Shown in pieces: positions 42,842 to 51,310 of a DNA stretch of 64,000 nucleotides. Position numbers and translations under genes: made by a program. A model generated the notes under the pieces. That model was not told the origin of the DNA. It worked only from the letters and a program-made list of their open reading frames with translations, and did not search any database. Positions within the stretch are counted from its first letter, which is position 1. Every line of letters starts with the position of its first letter. The stretch spans positions 69,259 through 133,258 of the forward strand of contig JABWAT010000001.1 in the NCBI GenBank assembly GCA_013360915.1, in the 5' to 3' direction. This DNA is from Bacteroidota bacterium. GTDB lineage: Bacteria; Bacteroidota; JABWAT01.

Positions 42842-43811
42842 TGTCGAGTAATTTCTGGCTGAGGGCGTTTTTCATTTCTTCAAGTTCAAGGCGGCGTAGG
42901 GTCAGGCTTTCATCAATCCGGGTAAATTCTTCACGACTCCAATACCCCCGATCCTCGAAATAGCCTTTAAAAAACCAGTTCCGTTTCAGAGCTTCCATGT
43001 TTTCTGAAAAGGCAAACACACCATCTTCGAGTTTTTTAACAACATCAATAAACTCGGTGGTGCTGGTGCGGATATCTGCATACAACGAATCACTGGAAAC
43101 CAGTTTACCCACGGTTCCCTCGCCGCGGTTGATTTTATCCATGATCTCAGATACAGACACCGATACCTGCGAAACGATCTCAGCAATTTTCCGGCTCTGA
43201 TCATTGAAGGCATTAAAGGCACTGTCCACCGAAACTGCTGCACTGGAGAGATTCCGGTACAGACTTTCATCCTTCACCAGTTTTCCAAGGGTTCCCTTGC
43301 CCTTCCGGACCGAGTCGGCGATGGCATCAATGGTTTTTACGATGCTGGCAATGTCGCTGGATGCATCGTAAAACTGCCGGGTGATATCGGCAAACTTGAC
43401 GGGTTCCAGAGATTGAATCATTCCGTTCCGCTCAACGGGCGGTGCGGATTCCGTTCCGGGTTCAACGATAATCAGTTTGTAGCCGACCAATCCTTCTGTT
43501 TCAATCCGTGCACGTGAATCGGTTCTCAGCAGCGGATCAAATTTGCGGCTGATCTCCATTTCGACTGTCACCTGATCCCCTAACTTCCTGGGCGGAAGAA
43601 TGCTCAGAATCTTTCCGGCATTGATACCGGAAATACGAACCGGCGCACCGGTTTCGAGTCCGTTGATATCGGTAAATCGGGCATTGATAACCGTGGTTTC
43701 ATCGAACCATCCCTTTCGGTCACCCAGACTGATGATTCCGACAAAGAAGACGATAAAGGCAAGGAAGACAAAAATGCCGAGCCGGAAAACAGATGCAGAA
43801 GAAAGTGCCAC
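42783..43811 (-). CDS. mlaD: MlaD-like MCE domain protein
   Basis: A 342-aa protein with one N-terminal membrane helix (about 8-28) and an MCE domain near 38-120 (INGLETGAPVRISGINAGKI, then GLVGYKLIIVEPG). The C-terminal two thirds are helical, ending in a charged coiled coil (about 290-342). It forms a ring that carries phospholipid between membranes. mlaE and mlaF lie directly upstream; mlaB and mlaC are not in this cluster. Confidence 0.9.
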   Translation of the reverse strand: MALSSASVFRLGIFVFLAFIVFFVGIISLGDRKGWFDETTVINARFTDINGLETGAPVRISGINAGKILSILPPRKLGDQVTVEMEISRKFDPLLRTDSRARIETEGLVGYKLIIVEPGTESAPPVERNGMIQSLEPVKFADITRQFYDASSDIASIVKTIDAIADSVRKGKGTLGKLVKDESLYRNLSSAAVSVDSAFNAFNDQSRKIAEIVSQVSVSVSEIMDKINRGEGTVGKLVSSDSLYADIRTSTTEFIDVVKKLEDGVFAFSENMEALKRNWFFKGYFEDRGYWSREEFTRIDESLTLRRLELEEMKNALSQKLLDIEKREAALRKAEEEAARRK

Positions 43812-43814
43812 AGT

Positions 43815-44549
43815 TTACCTTTTTGCCAGACTGGTTTCGTAAAAATTCTTAACCAGCGGATGATCAGAAATTGGTAAGTTCTGAATATCACCATCAAAAA
43901 CCAACTGACCATCTGCCAGCAGAATGGCCCGATCGGCCACCCTGAATGCACATGGCATGTCATGAGTCACCACCAGACCAGTGGTACCAAACCGGTGCTG
44001 AAGCGTTTTGATCAGTTCAGCGATTTCACTGCTTGTGATGGGATCGAGGCCGGTGGTTGGTTCATCATATAAAATTATGGAGGGATTCAGGATTAAAGAA
44101 CGGGCCAATCCCACCCGTTTCCGCATACCACCCGACAATTCGGAAGGCATTTTTCCGATGGCCCCTTCAAGACTTACCCACTTTAACGATTCCTCCACCC
44201 TGCCTCTGATTTCGTCTTCATGAAGCATCAGATGGCGTCTCATGGGGAAAGCAATATTTTCATAAACCGACAGGGAATCATACAAGGCTGCACTCTGAAA
44301 AAGGAACCCAGTGGTCTTCCTGAATTCCTGCAGACCGGTATCCGAAAGACCAGCCAGATCGGTCCCTTCAACTAAAACCGATCCTGCATCAGGATCGAGC
44401 AGACGCACTATATGTTTGATCAGAACGGATTTCCCGGTTCCGGACTTTCCGAGGATGACGGTGGTCTCCCCTTTTCTGAAGGTTACCGTGATCCCGTTCA
44501 GGACGGTCAGATCACCAAAGGATTTGTGGACGTTCCTGAATTCAATCAT
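43815..44549 (-). CDS. mlaF: MlaF-like ABC ATPase of lipid transporter
   Basis: A 244-aa ATPase with Walker A LGKSGTGKSVLIKH near 34-47, signature LSGGMRKRVGLARSL near 138 and Walker B IILYDEPTTGLD near 160. The GKSGTGKSV and MRKR forms are typical of MlaF rather than other ABC ATPases. It overlaps the mlaE stop by one base and is followed by mlaD after three bases. Confidence 0.92.
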   Translation of the reverse strand: MIEFRNVHKSFGDLTVLNGITVTFRKGETTVILGKSGTGKSVLIKHIVRLLDPDAGSVLVEGTDLAGLSDTGLQEFRKTTGFLFQSAALYDSLSVYENIAFPMRRHLMLHEDEIRGRVEESLKWVSLEGAIGKMPSELSGGMRKRVGLARSLILNPSIILYDEPTTGLDPITSSEIAELIKTLQHRFGTTGLVVTHDMPCAFRVADRAILLADGQLVFDGDIQNLPISDHPLVKNFYETSLAKR

Positions 44550-45304
44550 CAGAAAAAGAGTAAGGAAATTTTGACGAGAACCACTTCTGCTACGATGATC
44601 AGCAGCGATCCGATCACCACGGCATTGGTGGCCGACAAACCGACCCCGACTGTTCCGCCCGTGGTCTTGTATCCGTTGAAGCAGCCAATGAATCCGATAA
44701 TCAGACCGAAAACCGTGGTTTTCAGGACCCCGGGAACAATATCATCGAGTCCCAGAAACCGGATGGCTGAAGTGATGTACTCAGAAAAAGAAATCGATCG
44801 CTCGATGAGAATCCCGATATAACCGCCAAGAATGGCAATCACATCGCAGTAAATGGTCAGCAGAGGCAAGGCCAGAATGGCTGCCATGATTCGGGGAACC
44901 ACCAGATAATTAAAAGAATCGACCGCAGAGACATCGAGGGCATCAATCTGTTCGGTCACCCGCATGGACCCCAGTTCAGCACCAATTCCGCTGGCAACAC
45001 GGCCAGCAACCACCAAAGCAGTGATAATCGGACCGATTTCACGGATGACTGAAATGGAAATCATGGAAGGAAGCAGTGTTTCGGCGCCAAATCTGGCCAG
45101 AGTGGCATTGAATTGCATGGAGAGGACCACACCAATGGCCAGTCCCGAGATTCCGACGAGAAGCAGGGATCCGGTCCCGATGGCATCCAGTTGCAGCCAG
45201 AATTGTCTCCACTCGAACGGGTACCTGATCAGGGCCCGTCCGGTATCGCGGGCAAAGAGGGTGACTTCACCAAACCAAAAAATGAATGTACGGAATCCGG
45301 ACAC
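44549..45304 (-). CDS. mlaE: MlaE-like permease
   Basis: A 251-aa MlaE/YrbE permease with five or six helices. Family segments are EIGPIITALVVAGRVASGIGAELG and ALDVSAVDSFNYLVVPR, then GGTVGVGLSATNAVV at the end. It pairs with MlaF and MlaD to move phospholipids across the periplasm. It starts two bases after the stop of a small membrane-protein gene. Confidence 0.92.
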   Translation of the reverse strand: MSGFRTFIFWFGEVTLFARDTGRALIRYPFEWRQFWLQLDAIGTGSLLLVGISGLAIGVVLSMQFNATLARFGAETLLPSMISISVIREIGPIITALVVAGRVASGIGAELGSMRVTEQIDALDVSAVDSFNYLVVPRIMAAILALPLLTIYCDVIAILGGYIGILIERSISFSEYITSAIRFLGLDDIVPGVLKTTVFGLIIGFIGCFNGYKTTGGTVGVGLSATNAVVIGSLLIIVAEVVLVKISLLFF

Positions 45305-45306
45305 CG

Positions 45307-45615
45307 TTATTTAAGAAATCTGGAGAGAAGGGATTGGACGGTTTGTTCGTCGAAAGCACCTTTTTCGATGGTTTCTCCCAACTTATCGGCAACCATATCG
45401 AGAACCCGGGTATTTTTAAGCAGGTAGCCAACGGTTACACCCAAAGCAAGCGCAATTGCAGCGGCGGCCAACGGATTCTTGTCGACAAATCCAGTGATGT
45501 CGACCATGGGGGGGAACCCTTCCACATCCCGACGGGCTTGTTCCCTTTCTCTCAGTTCATTCTGAAGGCGTTCGATTTCGAGTTTAAGTTCGGCGGTGGT
45601 GGGTTCCTGTGTCAT
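45307..45615 (-). CDS. small glycine/alanine-rich membrane protein
   Basis: A 102-aa protein: an N-terminal coiled coil (about 5-32, ELKLEIERLQNELREREQ), a short linker, one helix (about 48-66, PLAAAAIALALGVTVGYLL) and an amphipathic tail. The KNPLAAAAIALALGVTVGYL pattern resembles the anchor of ElaB/YqjD (DUF883) proteins. Function unknown. It overlaps the YqjE-like gene by four bases and sits directly before mlaE. Confidence 0.7.
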   Translation of the reverse strand: MTQEPTTAELKLEIERLQNELREREQARRDVEGFPPMVDITGFVDKNPLAAAAIALALGVTVGYLLKNTRVLDMVADKLGETIEKGAFDEQTVQSLLSRFLK

Positions 45616-45989
45616 GTCTGATCCTGATTCCTGATAAAGGCATTAAAATTTGAACGGATGAACCTGGTAAACCAGGCAGGCTTGGCGACCAGCAGGATAA
45701 AGCCGGTGGTAAGAACAAGCATGATGTAAGCCGACACCACGTAGAGCAGAATCTGCAGGGCAAAACCAATAACCAACGCAGCCATAAAGCCGGCCAGAAT
45801 CACGCCAATCACATAAAACAACCCACCTGAGCCCATAAAAAGAGCCTTGATGAGCTGATCGGCCTGTCGGTCTTCCGATTCTGCCACATACAGCCGGGCT
45901 TTCAGATCATCAATCTGGCGGACCAGATGATCATCCGGTGCTGTGACCGGGGTTTTCAAACGTGAAAACCGGCTATTTCTGAGGATCAT
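45612..45989 (-). CDS. YqjE-like (holin superfamily III) membrane protein
   Basis: A 125-aa protein with a helical N-terminus, two closely spaced helices (about 48-72 and 77-100) and a basic tail. It matches YqjE/phage-holin-III-like proteins, which in Proteobacteria neighbour yqjD. It is not a phage lysis gene here; no phage genes are near. It overlaps both flanking small genes. Confidence 0.68.
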   Translation of the reverse strand: MILRNSRFSRLKTPVTAPDDHLVRQIDDLKARLYVAESEDRQADQLIKALFMGSGGLFYVIGVILAGFMAALVIGFALQILLYVVSAYIMLVLTTGFILLVAKPAWFTRFIRSNFNAFIRNQDQT

Positions 45990-46176
45990 CCTGCTTTTTG
46001 GAACGCGTCGTCATCAGACCAATCAGCAGACCGATTCCGAAGGCCGCACCGAGCACGACCATGGGTTTTTTACGGACAAACTCTCTGAAGTTTTCCAATC
46101 CATTGCTGAAGGAGGATCCCATGGGCCGGTAGGCCTCTTCGGGTTCCTGGTAATGTGAACGTTTTTTGGGGTCCAT
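45973..46176 (-). CDS. YqjD/DUF883-like small membrane protein
   Basis: A 67-aa protein with a basic, Tyr-rich N-terminus and the C-terminal anchor FVRKKPMVVLGAAFGIGLLIGLMTTRSKK, typical of the YqjD/ElaB tail. E. coli YqjD attaches ribosomes to the membrane in stationary phase; whether that applies here is unknown. The ATG at 46176 is chosen because the in-frame ATG at 46227 lies inside ribE. The SD is weak. Confidence 0.68.
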   Translation of the reverse strand: MDPKKRSHYQEPEEAYRPMGSSFSNGLENFREFVRKKPMVVLGAAFGIGLLIGLMTTRSKKQDDPQK

Positions 46177-46196
46177 ATAAAAAATCCAGTTGTCTG

Positions 46197-46832
46197 TTAT
46201 GAACGGGTTGGGGCGACCGGAAGCCATCCTGAGAGGCGTTCCGGGTGGTTTACTAAAATATTTTCAATGTATTTTCCAAGCAGATCAAATTCAAGATTTA
46301 CCCTTGAACCTGCCTGATACGATGGAAAAATCGTCATATCCATGGTATGCGGAATGATGGCTACCGTAAAGACATTGCCCTCAAGGTTGGCAACGGTCAG
46401 ACTGGTCCCATCAACGGCAATCGATCCGATTTTGATGATATATGGCCTGAAGGACTCGGGAAACCGGATGTCAAACATCCAGCTGGTGCTCAGATCGGTC
46501 CGGCTGACCACTGTCCCGACGGTATCCACATGTCCCATGACGAAGTGACCGCCTATCCGTGTATCGGGCAGCAGCGGCCGTTCAAGATTCACCCGTGATC
46601 CGGTCACCAGGTCTCCCAGGGTGGTTTTGGAGAGGGTTTCTTCAATGGAAATACAGGAAAAAGTTTGTCCGGACCGCTCAATCACGGTCTGACAGCAACC
46701 ATTTATTGCAATGGAATCATTCACATTCAGATCGGAAATCGTTTTAGAGGCTGATACGGTCAGTCTCCGTCCGTTGCCGATGAACTCCACTTTTTCGATG
46801 GTTCCGACTTCTTCAATCAAACCTGTAAACAT
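46197..46832 (-). CDS. ribE: riboflavin synthase alpha subunit
   Basis: A 211-aa enzyme made of two similar lumazine-binding halves (about 1-97 and 98-195), dismutating dimethyl-ribityllumazine to riboflavin. The N-terminus MFTGLIEEVG, the mid motif NSIAINGCCQTV and the second-half GTSLTV are diagnostic. Two adjacent ATGs overlap the ribD stop; the second (46832) gives the canonical N-terminus and has AGGAG seven bases upstream. Confidence 0.94.
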   Translation of the reverse strand: MFTGLIEEVGTIEKVEFIGNGRRLTVSASKTISDLNVNDSIAINGCCQTVIERSGQTFSCISIEETLSKTTLGDLVTGSRVNLERPLLPDTRIGGHFVMGHVDTVGTVVSRTDLSTSWMFDIRFPESFRPYIIKIGSIAVDGTSLTVANLEGNVFTVAIIPHTMDMTIFPSYQAGSRVNLEFDLLGKYIENILVNHPERLSGWLPVAPTRS

Positions 46833-47917
46833 CATGATCTCCTGAACCGGTAAGTTAATTTCAGATCGTGCCCTGCTGCGCTGCTCGAAACCGGTTCAAG
46901 TACCAACGCATCGGCAAGGCGATCCATTCCGGAATCCGCCCGGAAAAAAGCGGGACCGTTTCCGGTCAGTTTTGGCGCCATATAAATAATCAGTTCATCA
47001 GCAAAACCAGTCCTGATAAGCGAAGACACCAGCGTAGGTCCTGCTTCGGCCAACACCAGATGAATACCTCTGCCAAAGAGATCCTTCATCACCTGTGCCA
47101 GGTCGGCCTTTCCATTCTCCTCGTTAACCGGGATTCTTTCGCGCCCGTCATCGGGTGAAGCAGACGTGTACCACAAAGTCCTTGAAGACCAGCTATCCGA
47201 AAAAACCTGCGAGGTGAGAGGAAGCGCCGCCTTTGTATCGAGGATAATCCTCCAGGGTTGCTTCGAAATCCCTTTGAGCCGGACGGTCAGAGATGGGTTG
47301 TCTGTCCGAACCGTACCGGCACCTGTCAGGATTCCATCGTGAGCAAACCGGAGCCATTGCACATCTTCCCTGGCCAGTTCACCGGTGATCCATTTCGAGT
47401 CGCCGGTCCGGGTGGCCATGCGGCCATCGAGGGTGGTGGCCACTTTTATGGTTACCCACGGACGCCGATGCGTCTGAGCATGAAAGAATGCCCGGTTTAA
47501 TTCCGCACCTTCCCGCTCCATCACCCCTGTCACCACCTCAATTCCAGCTTCTCTGAGCTGCCTGATCCCCTCTCCGTTAACCTGAGGAAACGGATCGGTA
47601 TTGGCGATATACACTTTCCTAATGCCCGATTCTATGATCAACCGGGTGCAGGGTGGTGTCTTTCCCCAATGGGAGCAGGGTTCGAGATTGACGAAGAGTT
47701 CGGAGCCCCGCAGATCGGAGGGTGATTCCACCGATCCGATGGCATTCACTTCGGCGTGGGGTCCCCCAAACTGCTGATGGTACCCCTCACCGATCCTGAT
47801 CCCGTCTTTAAACAGCACAGCCCCGACCAATGGGTTGGGGCTGACCATTCCGGTACCTCGTTTTGCCAGGCCAATCACCCGGCGCATAATCCGCTCTTCC
47901 CGGGTGAAAGACCCCAT
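46832..47917 (-). CDS. ribD: bifunctional pyrimidine deaminase/reductase
   Basis: A 361-aa fusion: a zinc deaminase (about 1-145; HAEVNAI and PCSHWGKTPPC) and an NADPH reductase (about 147-361; KVATTLDGRMATRTGDSKWITG and AEAGPTLVSSLI). It does the second and third steps of riboflavin synthesis. It begins three bases after the pgi stop, so no FMN riboswitch can precede it directly. ribBA and ribH are not here. Confidence 0.94.
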   Translation of the reverse strand: MGSFTREERIMRRVIGLAKRGTGMVSPNPLVGAVLFKDGIRIGEGYHQQFGGPHAEVNAIGSVESPSDLRGSELFVNLEPCSHWGKTPPCTRLIIESGIRKVYIANTDPFPQVNGEGIRQLREAGIEVVTGVMEREGAELNRAFFHAQTHRRPWVTIKVATTLDGRMATRTGDSKWITGELAREDVQWLRFAHDGILTGAGTVRTDNPSLTVRLKGISKQPWRIILDTKAALPLTSQVFSDSWSSRTLWYTSASPDDGRERIPVNEENGKADLAQVMKDLFGRGIHLVLAEAGPTLVSSLIRTGFADELIIYMAPKLTGNGPAFFRADSGMDRLADALVLEPVSSSAAGHDLKLTYRFRRS

Positions 47918-47920
47918 TAC

Positions 47921-49312
47921 TCAGATCAGATAGGATGGATCAAACGGATAGGAAGTCTCAATCCGGTTTTTCTCTTTCTCATAACCGGGACGTCCCATCA
48001 GTGCAAAGGTTGCTTTCTTCCCTGCTTCGACGCCAGGCTGATCATACGGATCAATCTGATATAATTTACCAGACATGGCCGTTTGCAGTTCATACAGCAT
48101 GATAAACTGACCAACCGTGTAGGCGTTTACTTCGGGAAGGATCAGTTTCACCACCGGACGTTCGGCATCGGCCAGCGCAATGGACGTACCGTGCAACTCA
48201 GCCCGGATCAGCTCATTCATGGTCCGGCCATCGAGGTAATCGGTTCCCGGATTGTTTTTAAACGGATTGTTGAAACGGATATCCCGCTTGTTTTTCTCAA
48301 CTTCAATCAGGGTAAAGACCTTGTCATCGGGACCTTCGCAGTACAACTGCACCTGACTGTGCTGATCGGTCGGACCAACAGCTTTGATCGGAGTCTGACC
48401 AGCAAAAACCTCGTGTCCATCCAGACGGAATCGTTTTCCCAGGCTTTCTCCCCACAGCTGGGCATACCAGTCGGCCATGTAACGAAGTGTGGAAGAATAA
48501 GGCATCATGACGGAAATGGACTTGTTCATCACGTCATCATAAAGAAAATGAATCAGTGAATTCAGGTAGGCCGGATTTTGGAACAGGTCGGCCTGGGAAC
48601 AGCGTTTTTCCATATCGCCCGCACCACGAAGCAATTCATCGATATCGATCCCGATCAGGGCGGAAGACAGCAATCCTACATCGGAAAGAACGGAGAAACG
48701 ACCGCCGACTCCTTCTGGAACCACAAATTTTTTCAGATTCAGTTCATTGGCGATATCGAGCAGGTAGCCTGCCTTTGCATCGGTGGTAGCCACCATGTGA
48801 TCGGCCGCTTTGTCACCCAACTTCTGCTTCAGCACTTCCCAGACATACAGAAATTGCGACATGGTCTCGGCGGTACCACCCGATTTTGAGATCACGTTAA
48901 ACAACGTCTTGTTGATGTCGATTACATCAAACAGATCGAGAAACCAGTCCGGATCAACGTTATCGGTTACAAACAACCGCAATCCACCCGGATTTTTAAT
49001 CTGCTGATAGGAATGGGTCAGCGCAGAAGCCAGCGCAATGTTACCCAGAGCCGAGCCTCCGATACCCAGGACAACCAGCGTATCGAATTTTCCCTGAACT
49101 GATGATTTGAATGATTTGATATGTTCGGTGGATTGATAAGGCAATTCCTGAAACCGGATTTTGCGGGCCTTCTTCTCGGCGGTGATTTCGTCGTGGTATT
49201 TTGAAATCAGGGGCTGAAATTCCTGCAGTTTTGAGATATGGAGCAGGTGTTTGACTTCAGGATCGTGAGAAACAGCCAGATTCACATCCAGCCGGATGGC
49301 ATTTGAACTCAT
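47921..49312 (-). CDS. pgi: glucose-6-phosphate isomerase
   Basis: A 463-aa isomerase of glycolysis. Motifs are VLGIGGSALGNIAL near 81-94, SKSGGTAETMSQF, VVPEGVGGRFSVLSDVGLL and a MADWYAQLWGESLGKR segment. The length fits the shorter Pgi of thermophilic or Firmicute/FCB type. The SD AAAGGA lies about ten bases upstream within the loop of a possible hairpin, next to a TAAATTTG box. Confidence 0.94.
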   Translation of the reverse strand: MSSNAIRLDVNLAVSHDPEVKHLLHISKLQEFQPLISKYHDEITAEKKARKIRFQELPYQSTEHIKSFKSSVQGKFDTLVVLGIGGSALGNIALASALTHSYQQIKNPGGLRLFVTDNVDPDWFLDLFDVIDINKTLFNVISKSGGTAETMSQFLYVWEVLKQKLGDKAADHMVATTDAKAGYLLDIANELNLKKFVVPEGVGGRFSVLSDVGLLSSALIGIDIDELLRGAGDMEKRCSQADLFQNPAYLNSLIHFLYDDVMNKSISVMMPYSSTLRYMADWYAQLWGESLGKRFRLDGHEVFAGQTPIKAVGPTDQHSQVQLYCEGPDDKVFTLIEVEKNKRDIRFNNPFKNNPGTDYLDGRTMNELIRAELHGTSIALADAERPVVKLILPEVNAYTVGQFIMLYELQTAMSGKLYQIDPYDQPGVEAGKKATFALMGRPGYEKEKNRIETSYPFDPSYLI

Positions 49313-49315
49313 GTA

Positions 49316-49344
49316 TTGGGATTCCTTTGAAAGAATAATCCCAA
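49316..49344 (-). other. hairpin exposing the pgi ribosome-binding site
   Basis: On minus an eight-pair stem UUGGGAUU / AAUCCCAA encloses a 13-base loop containing AAAGG, the only SD for pgi; the stem ends three bases before the AUG. It would be present only in transcripts starting upstream of 49344. Confidence 0.5.
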
Positions 49345-49349
49345 ATTTA
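49342..49349 (-). promoter_or_regulatory. candidate -7 element before pgi
   Basis: TAAATTTG on minus matches TAnnTTTG exactly. An upstream TTAGCG at 18 bp is a poor -35. A start near 49338 would leave a leader of about 25 nt and remove the 5' arm of the hairpin. Confidence 0.35.
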
Positions 49350-49398
49350 AAAAAAAGAGATCAGAATCGCTAAGTAATCAGATGGAATTCCGGCCGGA

Positions 49399-49851
49399 TC
49401 AGGTCACCTGAATCAATTCAATCGGTGAACCGTCGGTTAAGGCCTTAATCCGGTCAATTTTGTAGGGTTTGCGGTAATAGACCCGCTGGATTCCGCAATT
49501 GATCAGGGTTTTAAGACAGTGATAACAGGGTGAAGCAGTGATGAAAATATCGGCACCGTCGATGGAGGTCCCGTTCTTGGCTGCCTGGGTAATGGCATTG
49601 ATCTCGGCATGAATTGTCCGGAAACAATTCTCCTCAGCAGCCCCTCCCGGATCGGTTGTGGTGTAAATGAGACAGCCGACATCGGTACAATGGGGGTGAC
49701 CTTTCGGACTTCCGTTGTAACCCGTAGCCAGAATGGACCGGTCCCGGACAATCACCGCCCCGATTTTGGCCCGGTTACAAGTCGATCGTTCCGATACCAT
49801 TTCTGCAATACGAAGGAAGTATTCCTCCCACGATAAACGATTGTCTGACAT
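49399..49851 (-). CDS. dCMP deaminase family protein
   Basis: A 150-aa zinc deaminase converting dCMP to dUMP for thymidylate synthesis. The zinc site is HAEINAI and SPCYHCLKTLINC; RSTCNRAKIGAVIV and TGYNGSPKGHPHC are typical of dCMP deaminase/ComEB. Its start shares bases with the epimerase stop (TAATG). An 86-bp gap separates it from pgi. Confidence 0.92.
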   Translation of the reverse strand: MSDNRLSWEEYFLRIAEMVSERSTCNRAKIGAVIVRDRSILATGYNGSPKGHPHCTDVGCLIYTTTDPGGAAEENCFRTIHAEINAITQAAKNGTSIDGADIFITASPCYHCLKTLINCGIQRVYYRKPYKIDRIKALTDGSPIELIQVT

Positions 49852-50816
49852 TAAGATAGAACTCCCTGTTTCATGTACCAGTCCAGAGAATCTTTCACTG
49901 AAATCCGGATTGGTCTGTAGGTAAACTGAAAGGTACGGGCGGTCTCTGATCCATCGAACCAGAAATAATACCCGGAGAGCCGTCCCTTTTCAATGGTCAG
50001 CGGCAGGCGTAAGCCCGTTACCGAACTGATCAGTTCGGCTCCATATCCCAACGCAAGATTCAGCCAACGGGGTAAGATCACTCGTCCCCGCCTTCCGCCA
50101 ATCAGGTCAAGGTAGCCCGCATAGGTCGTTGTTTCCGCAGACAGCACATATCTGGATCCGGGAACGCCTCCGGTCAGTGCCATGACCGATACATCGGCCA
50201 CATCTCGCACATCCACCACCGATACACCACCGGCAGGTGAAACGGGCAAAGGGGCCCTTCCCGCTTTGAAATGCGACAGATTCGACCGGTGAATATCACC
50301 GGGACCAATGACATTGCCCGGACTCAGAATGATGGTTTCCAATCCTTCGTAGAAACCCCGCATCACTTCCTGGTCAGCCAGATACTTGGTGATGGAATAG
50401 TTTACCCGAAGAGATTTCAGGTTGTAAGGATAGGTGGGTTTGTAAAAACCGTGGACCGGACTTGCTCCCAGCGCCGCCACGGTTCCCACATGAATCAAAC
50501 GTTTTACGCCGGACAGCTTACAGGCAAGAACAACCGACCGGGTTCCCATGGTATTTGTTTCGAACAGACGGGCCTTGTCACGCTTTCTGAAAGAAATCAG
50601 TCCGGCAGAATGAATCACGGCCTCATGACCAGCCATGAGGTGTGTCAATTCCTCCGGATCGGTCAGATGGCCTCTGACTTCCCTGAAAGTAAAACCGGGA
50701 ATGGGTTCCACAGCCCGGGAATGCACCAGCACGGTAACCTCATGCCCGTCTGCCAGCAACCGGCGTAGAATCTGGTTTCCGATAAATCCGGATGCACCTG
50801 TAAGAAAGACTTTCAT
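49851..50816 (-). CDS. NAD(P)-dependent epimerase/dehydratase family protein
   Basis: A 321-aa extended SDR. The Rossmann motif FLTGASGFIGNQILRRLL is near 4-21, the catalytic YSITK near 148 and a GNVIGPGD segment follows. It resembles dihydroflavonol-reductase-like and sterol-dehydrogenase-like members more than UDP-sugar epimerases. Substrate unknown. It overlaps the biotin carrier gene start/stop by one base. Confidence 0.83.
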   Translation of the reverse strand: MKVFLTGASGFIGNQILRRLLADGHEVTVLVHSRAVEPIPGFTFREVRGHLTDPEELTHLMAGHEAVIHSAGLISFRKRDKARLFETNTMGTRSVVLACKLSGVKRLIHVGTVAALGASPVHGFYKPTYPYNLKSLRVNYSITKYLADQEVMRGFYEGLETIILSPGNVIGPGDIHRSNLSHFKAGRAPLPVSPAGGVSVVDVRDVADVSVMALTGGVPGSRYVLSAETTTYAGYLDLIGGRRGRVILPRWLNLALGYGAELISSVTGLRLPLTIEKGRLSGYYFWFDGSETARTFQFTYRPIRISVKDSLDWYMKQGVLS

Positions 50817-51310
50817 CAGTGAATCACCAGTAAAGTGGTTCCCCGTTCAACAGTCGCTCCTTCAGCAACGTGAACCGTTTGAATGGTTCCGCTTGCCGGC
50901 GACCGGATGTCATTTTCCATTTTCATGGCTTCAAGTACCAGCAACGGATCTCCCTTGGTCACCCGCACACCGGCCGATACATGAAGTTTAGTGACATGTC
51001 CCGGCATGGGGGCGGTTACCGTCACGGCCCCGTGTGTGTCTGAGCTGACTTTTTTCATCCGGTTGACCAGCTGATCCCGCTCGTTCGCAACGTTTAACCG
51101 GAACTGGTGATTTCTGTAAACCAGATACAACTGGTCCAACCGCTGATACAATTCAAAAACGTAGCTGCGGGTACCGATGATGGCCGAATACCGGTTGGCA
51201 TCCAGCGGAACCAGATCGATGGATTGGAGGTCACCCGGTTCGCTCGTTTTAAGAAACCCGGTTACAGTGAAGGAATAGACTTTATCCCTGATGGTTACCA
51301 GATAGTTCAT
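50816..51310 (-). CDS. biotin/lipoyl carrier (BCCP-like) protein
   Basis: A 164-aa carrier. The biotinylation motif EAMKM lies near 125-129 in a C-terminal biotinyl domain (about 93-164); the N-terminal part resembles the BT-like segment of acyl-CoA and pyruvate carboxylases. It serves the biotin carboxylase encoded upstream (ATGA overlap). No carboxyltransferase gene is adjacent, so the acceptor is not defined. Confidence 0.87.
   Translation of the reverse strand: MNYLVTIRDKVYSFTVTGFLKTSEPGDLQSIDLVPLDANRYSAIIGTRSYVFELYQRLDQLYLVYRNHQFRLNVANERDQLVNRMKKVSSDTHGAVTVTAPMPGHVTKLHVSAGVRVTKGDPLLVLEAMKMENDIRSPASGTIQTVHVAEGATVERGTTLLVIH

Noticed and set aside
45612-45989. Phage holin gene marking a prophage
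   Set aside because: Only the holin-III-like fold is shared; neighbours are mla and rib genes and no phage genes are present.
46832-47920. FMN riboswitch before ribD
   Set aside because: ribD begins three bases after pgi, leaving no leader.
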